NCBI RefSeq assembly: GCF_028583425.1
Contig: NC_072791.1
Location: 43,531,368 to 43,595,367, forward strand
Length of the DNA stretch: 64,000 nt
Reading direction: 5' to 3'
Source of the DNA: Eublepharis macularius
Lineage: Eukaryota; Chordata; Lepidosauria; Squamata; Eublepharidae
Shown: piece by piece, positions 1 to 12,800 of the stretch
How the letters are laid out: every line of letters begins with the position of its first letter
Numbering within the stretch: the stretch's first letter is position 1
Notes under the pieces: model-generated
Told to the model about the DNA's origin: nothing
The model's database searches: none
Seen by the model: only the letters and a program-made list of their open reading frames with translations
Made by a program: the position numbers and the translations under genes

Positions 1-815
1 CCTATTAAGACAATAATGCTCTATCCTTTAAACATTGTTTTTTCTCAGTTTAATTTTTTTATTATTTTGCTGAAATTCCTGCCTAAGGAAGAGTTCTGTG
101 CAACTTTAAAGGTTGTACAACACATTGTGAAGCTGATCCTAATTTAAAGTATTGTTTTCCTGTTCCTGTTTCCATATCAATAATTTCAGTTAGCAAAAAG
201 GAACGTTGGCTGTTGTCTCTGGCCATTTTCTCATCGAGGTGAAGCAAACTAGCTGTGATAGCTGCTTTTGTGCTCCATTACACAAAGAGGTTGTTTCCAG
301 AGTCTCTGCAGTGCATGCTCCCCTGCTTTGCTGTGCATAGTGGGGTCCTTCGTGCATTACTATGTTTCTCTATGGAAATGTGAGCTCCCCCAGTAACTAA
401 CCTTCTGTCATTCACATTACTTCTTATCCTTGGGTGAAAAGAGATAAATCAACTGCTTGAAAATTTGACAGGGATTCTTGATTATATTTTCACTCACTTC
501 AATTTTTGATTCTGCTCTAGAACATGGAAGGAAATCAGGCAAGTTTAGGATTATTATCCCACAATAAACTATTGTGTATGTCTGTTGTTCACACAGTGTG
601 ACGATGTGTACTCTGCTCTAGGATTTCAGGTGTCTAGTTTTATAATTTGCTTTTATGTAAACAGGTAGGATATAAATGTTCAAAGTAAATGTAATAAAAT
701 AATTGCTAAGAGAATCTCTCTCCTCCTCTCTCTTTCTCTCTCTCTCTCTCCCCCCCTCTCTCTGCGTATGCGTGCATGCATCCGTGCGTGCATGTGTGTG
801 CGTGCGTCATCATAG
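1..815. other. VIPAS39 upstream intron, mostly unique
   Basis: AT-rich non-coding sequence with no recognisable exon. The missing acidic N-terminal exon of VIPAS39 is not here. The only structured part is the microsatellite at 715-807. Confidence 0.7.
715..807. repeat. CT microsatellite followed by alternating GTGC tract
   Basis: A (CT)n run with a C8 interruption (715-763) abuts a mostly alternating purine-pyrimidine tract (764-807, GTGCATGCATCCGTGCGTGC type). It ends 8 nt before the VIPAS39 exon acceptor at 815, so the usual pyrimidine tract is displaced more than 50 nt upstream. Confidence 0.9.
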
Positions 816-3800
816 GTATTTCCTGGTCAATCAAAGAGACTGCCTCCACCAGTAATACGCCAGAGGGAAGTGATCTGGGTCTGCAAAAGGGCTCTTCCTC
901 CATTGCATCGTTCCCCAAGCAAGCCTCTTCCTACTCTCTAAGCAGCTTTTTTAAAGGTAGACTCTCTCTGTAGAAATCCTAAAAGTGTGCCTCAGGGAGG
1001 CTGGTTTTGGGTCCCAAATTAACAACGAGATCTCCCTTATGGTCTATGTGATTGACATTGCCTTTCAGTATAGCACCCATGAGTCACATTTCATGGCCTT
1101 GGTCCCCACGTCTGCAGGACCACCTCCCTCCCTATGCCCCGCCACGGCAGCAGGACCATCTCATGCAAATGGGCAAAATCAGCATGTGTACATGTGCATT
1201 CTCTGTTGTGGCCTTCACAGAGCAGCAGTTGAAATAGATTAAATATGTTTTTCACCAGTAAGTCTCCAGTCTAATAGGAGGACAGCAAAAAATCAGTATG
1301 CACCTAACGCCTGTTGGCATGCACACTACATCTCTACATCTCTGTTGTAGAGACAGCAGGGTTAATGTTCACCTTTTGGAGACAAGGTACAGTTTCCACA
1401 TCTCCTTGCAGTAACTTTTGAGATGAAAAGTGTCCAAGCCTGCTCTAATAAGTTCCTAGCTATGTTGCACAACAATCTCTCATTTGGTGGAAGACAGATC
1501 TGCCTGCAGGAGCTCTGCACTTGATTGTAGCTAAGGTCAAATTCCCTATTCCCAAGTGGCCTGCATTTTGTTCAGTCTGCTTCTGTTCCTCCTATGTTAA
1601 ATGGTAAGCATGTTAATACCAGAAACAGTGCCCGTTGTGTGAAAAAATAAAATTGACAGGCCCCTCCTGGCAGCAAGCAGGCACTTTGCAGTAACCTGGA
1701 GGTCAGAGTGGGAGGGCGCTGAGGGGAGGCATGCTTAGGCCACCAATTCAGCAGTCCCCCTCCCAGCGGCAAGTGGATGCTTCGCAGCAGCCTCGAGACC
1801 AGAGTTGTTGGCAATGCACCTGCGCAAGGATAAAAAGAGAGTCATCACCAATACGGCTTGCCTTTTATATAGTAGGATAGGAACCACATTCATCCAGAGT
1901 GCCTGATCTTACAAGCCATGCAGTATCCTCATATAGCCCTGTGGATTTCACTCACTGCAGATAAGAGTGGGGAAAGCACAGGCAGCACCTCCTCCCAACT
2001 GTGTCCCCTTGTACATAAGTTTGGGAGGGCAATCTGGTATAAGAGTTACAGAGCAAGTACAGCATGGACAAAGGCATCTTTTTGCGACCCCCCCCCCCTC
2101 TCTAAAGGTAAGGAAGGTGTCTTCTTCCGTCACCTTTTCAGCCTTTAGTCTTCATGTTGGGAACTGCCCAAAACTGGCATAAAAATGCTTGGGAGGAAGG
2201 TTTATATTAATAATTTTGTTATGTTATAATTATAACATTCGATTTATATACTGCCCTTCAGGAGAACTTAATGCCCACTCAGAATGGTTTACAAAATATG
2301 TCATTATTATCCCCACAACAACAATCACTCTGTGAGGTGAGTGGGGCTGAGAGAGCTCCAGAGAACCGTGACTAGCCCAAGGTCACCCAGCTGGCTTGAA
2401 GTGGAAGAGTGGGGAATCAAATCCGGTTCTCCAGGTTAGAGTCCCGCGCTCTTAACCACTACACAAACTGAATGTCCTTGGAAAATCAAGGGTCTGCATT
2501 GATCCATCATTTAGCCATCCAGACATGGCTAAATTTCAGGTATCAGAAAAAGGAAATATTTCTCTTTTTTTCTTTTAGGAAGAAACAAACATGGAAGTTT
2601 TCAGTCACTTTCTGATGGTAAGTATTTAGATTTTTATCCCCAGTTCTCTTCAGTGGGAGGCTTCTCTCTGCAGAAGTTCATCTCATCTCTTCTATCTCCT
2701 TGGCTACAGCTGGTAGCCTGTTACCTTGATTACTGCAAACTTCATCTCATACGCTCAAATTATGTGAAAAAGTGGGATAGAAATGTATAAATAAATAAAT
2801 AATCCTGTTCTTCCCCAACACAGCTCTCACCGACACAGGATTTAAAAATTATGCTCCAGAATTGCGCAGGCCAAAATCAGAGTACAAGGTAAGTGCATTT
2901 TGAGTGCATTGGTTAAAGTCAAAGTGATGGAATGGGGAGATTTGAAACAGAGCAGTCAAATCCTGTCTTAGTAGGTAAATCACCATGTGTATACATGCTT
3001 CATCTTCTTGTTCAAGAACTATCTGCTGGATGTCCACCACAAAATATACTGCTGGCTACTTGTATTAATAGTCTGCAAAGAAGCAAGGTTTATAGAGGAA
3101 GAGGGGAGGCATGGAGGCTGAACTGTCTTCTAACCTTTGAAAAGCCTTTTTGTGATCAATTGTAGGTGAGTTTATCCAACTCATGGTGGAAAGCATTAAC
3201 CTTAAAACAGGCTCATGGAAACTAAGAGTCTCTTTGTTGCAAAGCAACACATGAATCACTAAACCACAAAGCTGTACTGAGATGATTACACTTTCTAATA
3301 TTCAGTTTCTAACAGGTAATCAGCCCTCTGACTAGCAAGAGATCAGAAGTTTATTTATTTCAGGTGTCAGGTTTCTCAACCAAAGAGCACTCAATGTTAT
3401 CTTTTAAGATTTTTATTTAAAAACAGTCTAATTACTCTTGAAATGAATAAAAATAAAATAATCACAGTGATACAAGAATTCTACTATATATCAATGAAAG
3501 TCTAAAAAAAACAGTATACATGTCATCCTTTATCCATCTACCTTAACTTGGTGAGCCAACGTGGTGTAGTGGTTATGGTGCCGGACTAAGGTCTGGGAAT
3601 CCCAGGTTCAAATTCCCGTTCTGCCATGGAAGTTTGTTTGGTTCCTTGGGGCAGTCACACACTTTCAGCCTAACCTACCTCAAAGGGTTGTTGTGAGGGT
3701 AAAATGGAGGAGAGGAGAACTGCTTTGGGTCCCAAACAGAGTGAAAAGCGGAGTATAAATGAAGTAAAATAAAAATAAATACATTTAAAAATTTAAAATA

Positions 3801-6800
3801 AAATACTATTGTATTTTTGTATTTTATTTATTTTAAGATTCTCATCAAAGCATTTTCAAAAAAGATAATCTCACTGCAACCCAAATCGGAGAGATTCAGG
3901 AGTTCTAGGGTGTGGCTGTCTTGTATGTGCCCAGTTATGTGAACCTCACATGAATGTATTAAACTAATTTGTTTCTTCTGAAGGTATGGTGTAAGACATT
4001 TCTTAGCACTGAATGACACATCCTCAAAGAATACTTGTTTCAAACTGGGTTTGGCTTGTTCTTGGGTTTATTCTGGGCATGAAGCCATGTATTTATTCTC
4101 CAGGCTATGAGAGTAGGAACATTGCTGAAACAGTAAGAAACATGGACACATTTGCAGATTTGAAAACTAAAAGGAAATTGCCAGGCCTTACCACTAAGGT
4201 CATCTATACCATTATGGTCAAGAGTCCATGATAGGTGGAAGAGAGAGGAGGGAGACATAAATAAGGGGTGGTCAGGGTCACTAAATGTGTTTTGGCATCA
4301 GTCAGGGACCAGAACAGGGATGGGCAATGAGTAGTGGACACCCACTGATTCCACGTGCAGTTATTCAGCTTCCTTCCCTGGTCCATTTGTCAGTGGCCAA
4401 CGATGTGGCTGTAATGGAGCCATAACACATCTGCATGACCTAGTTCAGTGTCTTTCAGCTCTTTGGGCCAGTTGTATCCCATGGAGGACTGCATGGTAGA
4501 CTCATTGCCTTCTTGTAACCATCTGTGTGTCATACTGTGTTCCTGTGCGATACTGTGTGCATGTAGTACTAGTTGCCGAGTCCCCTGTGAATCATCTGAT
4601 GTGATGCAAGCAGTGGGGTCGTATAATTCTCCCTCCCTCAATGCCTTAACCATGAATGGGGAAGTCCAGTGCCAGAACCTGGGTCCTTCAAATGTCAAGC
4701 CATCGTGTGTTCTTACATTTCAGGATTACGACAGTGTCTGGAGCCCTAAAGAAACAGTTAGGCGACTGCAAAGCGGCAAGGTAAGGGAGTCTTCTGTCTC
4801 CGCTTCTGAAAGGCTGTATATATTCACGGTGCCATCCTAGGCAGGGTTATACCTTTCTAAGCCCATTGACTTAAATGCATTTAGAAGAGTGTAACTTAAG
4901 TTTAGGATTGCACTGCAGTTGGTTCCTTGTACCATTTTTGTTTTTCACCAGCGTGTATCAGTATGGGAGATAGCTTTCCAGAACTCTGCTGGTTTTCCTG
5001 TCTGTAAGAAAGCAGTGAAGAAAAAAGGGAACTGGAGGCAGTATTAGTTTTCCAGGTTAATGGATAGTAATAGCAGTATTAGTAGTCCCTGAGCCACAAT
5101 AGAAACTTGTCTCATTTGATAGGGGGTTATGCCTCTGCCAGCTTTAGAGCAGGTATTTTGAGAAAGCATCCAAGGATCAAGGAATTCCCTAAAAGGAATT
5201 CCTTCTGTTGGTAGTAGCTGGAGTAAGATACTGAAAGATACTGTTGATGAATGCAGGGGTAATGCACAGTTTCATCTCTGCTTTTGGAAATAATGATGTG
5301 CGAATATGGTTATGTATATATGTGTAAGTGTTTATGCATATTATTTGAATCTTCTCAGGAGGCTACTTAAAACAGGGCCCAAATGAAAAGTGTTAGCCCA
5401 CTTTAGAAAGAAAGCTAGTCTCGGAGGCCAGGGCAAGGTATTCAGAAAAGTAATAAGCTTCAACAGAGGAAGGGACCATTGAGGAAAGAGTTCCACTTGG
5501 CCATTTCTGGACCTACAGAGCAGAATCTTAACACAGGTTTGGATCCTAGAGAGGGTGCACAAGTGTGGATGTGCTTCTTTCCCATTCCCAACAACTCCCT
5601 GAGACCTCCAAATTGCTGATACCAGTGTATTTTGCAGGATTTGCTTGTCCTACAGTCCCAGCAGCTGCAGTGAAGAAGGGGAAGCAGGTGAAATTGCCCT
5701 CCTCCCTTCCTCTTTTGTCCATAGAAATTCTGTTGCTGCAGAAGTGGAAGCAGCCAGTTGCTTTCTCCTTGCTTGGTGCAGTCCTCCAGTCCCACATGGC
5801 CTTTTCTCCACTTGAGTCCCGCAATCTCTGGCATTGGCGTTTTGGAGGTCCAGGAGCTACTGGGAGAAGGAGAAAGTGGAAAGGAATTGCATGCTCATGC
5901 TCCTTGCACACATACTTCTAGAATCCAGGTCACTGTCTTGCTATTGGAGCCTTGCAGTTGGCTGATAATGACTGAGACTCTGAAAGCCACTGAAAAGAGG
6001 CTTTGCACTGCAGAAGTCTCTGATAACTGCTGCATTGCAGTCGGCAGCCACTCAGAAAAAGCAAACTCATGAGTGCAGCATCACATTACTAGCCATTCCA
6101 GGGAATTTTAATCATTCCTTTTTTTTAAATATTTTTTATTTTTCAATATCTAACATACAAAACTACTACATACATACATACCCTACAAAACAGTAACTAC
6201 AAAAGACTACAATAGCACAAGGGATGGGAAGGAAAGGAGAAAAAAAAGAAAGGGAAGGGGGGGGAAGGGGAAGGTAATCTACAAACACTAAACACTACGT
6301 TTCATGTTTTCCCTTCATACTGCCATTATTCAAAAGTTAAAGCTTTATATTATATTGATGGAGTGGTTGACCTTACTAACTGCAAATTACAATTTAAATT
6401 CAAATTAAATTTTTCTTCCCCTCCTGGGTCCCGGACGCAGTTCTCTCTGAGCAGCTGCAGCCGCAGTGCTCATTTCCTCCCCCTCCCCCTCAGACTTCTC
6501 CTTTTCGTCTTGCTTGGTGCACTGAAATTCCGGATTTTTATCCTCAAAATCCCTTAGTTGATCTTCTGATAATAACTTGAAAGCTTGATCTTTGTGACTG
6601 AACCAGATTCCTTCCGGAAATAACCATTTGTACTTTATTCCACGTTCTCTCAGAAGAGCTGCGAACTTTTTATACTTAAAACATCTTTTCCGAACTAGAA
6701 ATGGGACGTCTTTCAATATCTTAACTTTATTACCCAAAAAGTCCAAATCCGCATTATATGAATTATATAGGATAGTGTCCCAGATCCTCTTAGATGAAAA

Positions 6801-9800
6801 ATCAATGATGATCTCGCGAGGCAACTGACGCTTCATTGCATATTTTGAAGTAGCCCGACGGACTTCCAAAATGGCGCTTTTTACTTCTTCTTTAGTTGCC
6901 CTCGCGGGTGTCTCCAATAACTCCGAGACCAGACCCCGTAAATCCTCATTTTCCTCCTCTTTCACATTCTGGAGACGCAAAATTGTCTGTGTTCGTTCCA
7001 CTTGTAGCCCGATCAGCTGATTCTCCACCAGTTTGAGCTCTTTATTCGTAGCCTTCACGAGTGACGCACTTTCCCGAGCAGACTTCTCTGCCCCCCCCGC
7101 TGCTTCCTTAATGGTTTTCACTTCGCTCTCAATTAAGCCCACCCTTTGATCTGTTTCATTCAGCTTGTCAACAAAGGGTTTTATAGCTTCACCAACCGCC
7201 CTCCGCACTACCTCCTCCAACGACTCTCCCTTTAGGGCAGCCGAAACTGACTTGCCCAGGGCAGGACTTTGTTTTTTTGTTGCCATTTTAGGGGGGGGGG
7301 AACCGCCAGCCGGATTCTGAAACTCAGCAAAGGGGAAGAACAAGCCGCCTTAGCTTCAGATCCCACCACTCCTTCACGTACGCTTGTAGTATCAGAAGGG
7401 ATTCGCTTACTTGCAGGCTCTCGCCTAATTCTGCTCTTTGCCGTTTTCCATGGCCCGGCAGCACTCGAGGCGCCGCGCACGTCCGCCGGCCTCCGTAGGG
7501 ACAAACGGGCAATTAACCCCCCGCATTGATTCCGGGGGGCTCTTCCCGCAGCGTCCCGGACCCAGCCTCCCTCACTGGGAGTTTTGGGGGCTAATCTTCG
7601 CAGATCAGCCGCCCGGACAGGGTGCTCGGGCGCTTCCTCTCGAGCCCACGAAGAGGAGCGTCCGACATGGCTGAGAAAACGAAACCGACTGTCATTTAAT
7701 CATTCCTGATGCAGCCTCTTAGAAATGACTTGCACTGGTGTGCTTCAGCCCCTGAATTGCAAGGAGAGCAGGTCCTACAAATATCTACCCACGTGCAACT
7801 CTGCCAGCAGGATTGCAGCCGCTTCTGTGGGTTCAGCTGTTCCAGGCACCTCCCTGTTCCTTTGCATCCCCTCCCTTTAACATTATCCTTTTCCAGGTCT
7901 GCTCGCTGGAGAGGTTTCACTCCTTACAGGAGAAGCTGCTGCTGCTGGATGAAGCTGTTGCAGGGCATGATGGCAACGTCATTATGGCTGTGAGTCTCAC
8001 AAGAATCCTGCATGAAGGGAGGCTTCCAGGTGGGGAAGGGGACAGTTTGGAGGCAGCTTCACTGAGGCCTGGAAATGTCAGGATACATCTCGGTGCACAA
8101 GCGTTCACTCAGCTTGCTTCTAAGACTATGGAGTGTAAATGGGCTCTTGGAAGCCCCTTGAATACTTTCCTGAAATGCCCAGAGATCTAAATAGCATATG
8201 CAAGTGTGCACAACACAACCCGTCTGTAAACAAGTTCAGCATGTACAAGGCTGCACTTGAACGGCTCTCCTGTCCTGTTAAGAGATTTTGTATAGCAGGA
8301 TGGGAAAGATCGCTCTCTGAGACCTCGCAGGGCTTCTGCCAGACACAGCAGATCATTGTGGGTCACATGAACCACTGATTTTAGTGTCTGTATCAGATGA
8401 GTGTCCTATTATATGTCTTAACCTGGATGGTGAACCAGGTCCAAGTTAATGAAAACAACATATGTCAGTCATTTCCATTGACTAGGAATGGATTCACCCA
8501 TGAATTGTAGTAAAAACCAGCTCTCCTGAAATGCTTAACCAAATGAGGTATGTTTCCCACAGGTATTCAGTCTTTATGGCCTTTCCAATAACAGCCTTTT
8601 TGTTAGGATGCAAGCCTGCCACTGAGTGTTAGAGGAATATATCCCTCTCTGTATCAAGTGTGCTGTTGTTTCCCAAATATGAATAGTCCAGTGCTGAAAT
8701 AGGCAGCAAAATGACAGAAAGTAAAGGTGGTACTGGAGAGACCTTAGGAGCACTTGGATACCACGAAGCTGCCTTTGCCAATGATATCGTAAACCTGGGC
8801 AGAGAAGAATTGGCTCAACTGAGGAGTCTGTCTGTTTCCTTTCAGGTTCTAATATTTCTGAAGCGAACCTTGAAGAAAGGTACGTATGGTTGTGAAGCAA
8901 CAAGATTCAGCGGCATGGACTAGTTCAGTTGATATTTTATTCTGGTTTTTAAAATGTATGTTGTGCTGAGCTATAATGATGCAAGCCTGTTATGTTAGCT
9001 GCCTGGTGCCCCTGGGCTGGGGGGAGCAGAATATAATAACTATTTAAATAAATAAAAGTTAGTTTAGAATCCCTGTACCTTCCATAGGAGCAGGTCAGGA
9101 CAGCAGACTTTGCAGAAGATTGAAATAATTGTATTTCTTCCTCATTAGCACCGGGTCTGTGCTAACACTGATTTCAGGGCCAGCAGTACGATTTCCCATC
9201 TCCATTAATTGGATGGGGGTTACTTTTTGGGGGAGGGGGTTGTTTGGAAAGGAAAGCAGTCTTGCTGTAGGAAACGGCCATCGTTGTCTTTACTAGTCAT
9301 GAGGTGGCGTTGTCCCTCCTTGCTAGGGAGGTCCTAGGCAATACCCATTTATGCCCATTCTATACAGCAGTAGCTATTCTGCTGGACATGCTAGCAATGT
9401 GATTGCTCGGAGAATGCAGTTTCTTTGCAGTGGAAACATTGCCTTGAGAAAGACATTTGGTTCGAGCATAGCCACTGAATTAAATAAGTGCATAATTACT
9501 GTGTGGAAAACATTGCTCTTCTTGGAACAAGGAGATTACAAAAAGCCTTAGAAATTGCTTGCCCACTGTGATGCTCCCAGGCCTAGCGCCCACATCCCTA
9601 TATGGAGATGCCATCTTTATACCATGGTACACAATACTAAACAACACACCAGAATAGTAACTATGGCACTAATTTGCATCTTTACAAGACCAGCATTAGG
9701 GGGTTGAGCACTGCTCTGTAGCCCAGCCATGCTACCACTCATCCTCTCTTTTTGCTCACACTAGAGTGCTGCGGTTGTTTGCCCAGCTCCTGTCTTGGCC

Positions 9801-12800
9801 AGTGCACCCTTTCTGCAGCGTTAAGCTGGGGGAGGGGAGGTGGTCTACCTGAGTCAAGTGGAAAAAGCTCCTTCTGGAATCTCTTTGCGTCAGGACTCTT
9901 TCCTTCTGAACATCTGGGAGGTTTGGTACTCCTTAGCCTGCCAAGGCTGCAGCCTGACTGGTCACAGCTGCTTCCCAGCTTCCAGCTTGCTGCCCCCTTT
10001 ACTTCTCTTCTCTGGTGTGGGCCCTTTTATCCCTTTCCTCTGGCCACCCTGTTTCCCTGCTTCAGCTCCTGAGCAGGCCCTTTCTCTCGAGACGGTTTTT
10101 ACTCCAGAGGGCGGCCTTTGCTCCATAAGGAGCTGGTACTGGTTGGCCTTCCTCCTGTCTGCTCCTCCCTTGCCCTTACAGGCCTGACTGGCTCTCTCTT
10201 TGGCTCTGCCGCTGAGCTGCAGCCTTCCTTTGGGCTGTGCCCCTGTTCCACCCATTCTCCCTCAGGGTTAGGGAGCCCAGAGCTGTGATGCCCACCTAGG
10301 CCATGCAGTACAGCTAGGAGATGACACTTGGTACAGTAGGAGAGATTGTGCTGACTGGAGGCAGTGGGGGTGGAACTGAACGAGAATCACAAAGCCACAT
10401 GAGGTAGAATGGCAGTACAGCTATTTAGTTGAGGAGAACTCTTAGAAAGGTGGTTCCTGGGTGTGGATTTGCATGATCTTGTCTCATCAGGTATGGGCTG
10501 CTGAATCTGAATTTTGTTGTTAATCATCCCCTCTGAAACTACCTTTTGTCAGAAATAGCCACTTGTTGCTGCAGAGTAAATAACAACAGATTTCCTATTC
10601 TGTATTGTTATCTTGTTCACAAGCCATCATGTAAACCTCTATCTTTAAAAGTGCATATTGCATGTTTACAGTTTCTTTAACGGTAGCCATACAGTGTAAG
10701 CACTTAAAGGTAGTACTAGAGGAAGATCCTTGATGGTTGTTTCTGAAAGTCTGTCTGTGTTGCAGACACAGCTTTGGAGGGCTGAATCAGTATGTGCTGC
10801 ACTCAGAGGAACTGATCTTAATGCATAGGATATTGGATTCTTCATATCTATAGCTTTAGTTGATATTGCACACCCCGAAAGCTTATAAAATGTTTTGCAT
10901 ACACAAACCCATTTTCCCTTCTGTACGTATGATGACACTTCAAACAAGAAGCAACCTCAGGTGGTTGATTAACATCTGCATTTGATTTCAGCACCCCAAA
11001 ATCTGTCACATGTGTCTCGCTGATTCTCATGCAAGGGTGCTCTGCTTCAAGTTTTCATCTGATAACCCTACCTAGTGCATTAGCCACTTGTTCTACTAGA
11101 AGGAAAAACGGTTGTGCTATTCTCCTAGTAACTGATCTGTATGGAAATGATCAAGGCCTGATCCAGTCCTCTCATCTCGTGCAGAGGTTCTGTTCCATGA
11201 GCTGGAACTGCGGCAGGTGGCCTTGCGCCATTTAATACATTTTCTCAAAGACACTGGAGACCAGAAGCTCCTCTTGGATCTGTTTAGGTAAGACCCTGCC
11301 TATCATGTTCTTATTCTTCCAAGGGATATGCTGTTCTCACTCCTCCATTTTATCCTCACAGCAACCCTGTGAGGCTGTCTGGCCCAAGTCACTCGTGATC
11401 TTCATGACAGAGTTGGGGCCATTATGCCACAACGGCGTTTTTCTTTGAATGTTGAGCCATACTGAGCAGATCTAATGATTATTTTTCCTTTGCAGGTTCT
11501 TGGACAGGATGGAGGAAGTTGCAGTGAGTATCTTTAGCAAGCTTTGGTTCACTCTTTGTTGGGGGGATGAAGATGTTCTCTGAGAAACTTAATGCAAGCT
11601 GCTCATTGTTTTTCCTCTCCACATTTCATTGGATTAGCTCACTGGGTGGATAGAGCTAGACTGCCTCGATCAAACATTTTCTCCCGTACTTCCTGAGTCT
11701 GTTCTGCATGTCTCTTTCTCATTCCTTTAGTTGACGCAGTACCGTGAGCATCTGGCCATCCAGGATGCAGAGAAGCGGAAAGAATTTCTGAAAGGTTGCA
11801 TCGGGTAAGAGGAGGCCTTTGCAGATAGATATTTTAGCAGGATTATAAGAAGCATGATCCTTTGAAGTGAGGGGATGACAAATACACATGGCCTTATTTT
11901 CTCCCAAAACTGAGAAACAGAAGAGTCACATGGAAGTCATGCAAAGAGTCTGCAGAAGTCGTTAGCCAAACGCTACTCTTTTGACCTAAAGGCACAGCTG
12001 CACTGGAGGAGTGTTTTGGCTTTCTTATTCTGGTTATTCTTGTCCTTGGCGGCTGGGGCATAGGTGATGGACACCCTTTAAAAGACAGACGCTCCATTTA
12101 CGCTCCATTTGCGTAATTCAGGCCACTGGCATAAAGAAGTAATTGTTATAAGGATATTGGGGGGAGGTACCAGTTGGGGATGATTCAGGTGAGAAGCGTC
12201 AAAGGAATTTATCATTTAAATCGTGGAGAGGGATGAAAACTGGCCATCAGCCAGTTGCAGTCAATGGACAAAGCATGAAAAAGTTCACCAAGTAAGGTAG
12301 CCATGCAAAAGCAAAGCAAGACTGAGAGAGATGTCTTTTGTTTAGGTTGCCTTTTTCCTCAGAAGATTCTGCCCTTGTCCAAGACCATTATACACTTCTG
12401 GAGAGGCAGATCATCATTGAGGTAAGGGCTCTTTTATTTTGGCCTTGGGGCAAATGCATCAGACATTCCTGATCTTCCTGGCTTTTTGATCAGTTAATAT
12501 ATTCTTATCCTCCTCCTTCTTCTGAGGAGCTTAGAAAAGTATACATGGTTTACTCTTCCTCATATTCCAGTTCTGTGCTCACAGTGGTCACGTGAGGTAG
12601 GTTAGGCTGAGAGGGCCTGACTGGCCCAAGGTCACCCAGGATGCTTCACGGCAGAGTGGAGACCTGAGCCCAGGTGTCCCCAGCCCTAGCCCCAGTCCTC
12701 TGCACAACAGTGATCTACAACATTTCCTTTCTGGAGTCAGAGGGAAAAAATCACAAATGGGCAGGTCTTAAGTAAATGTCACTCCTCGGGTATGCTGACT

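Noticed and set aside
3553-3625. tRNA gene suggested by A-box and B-box
   Set aside because: Followed by a SINE body and A-rich tail and repeated elsewhere, so a SINE head rather than a tRNA gene.
5460-5921. Overlapping 118-124-codon frames on both strands in a VIPAS39 intron
   Set aside because: No recognisable protein, mutually antisense, and no conserved splice structure.
9750-10260. Possible coding exon in a GC-richer stretch
   Set aside because: Frames overlap on both strands and do not fit between VIPAS39 exons, which are already continuous across this intron.
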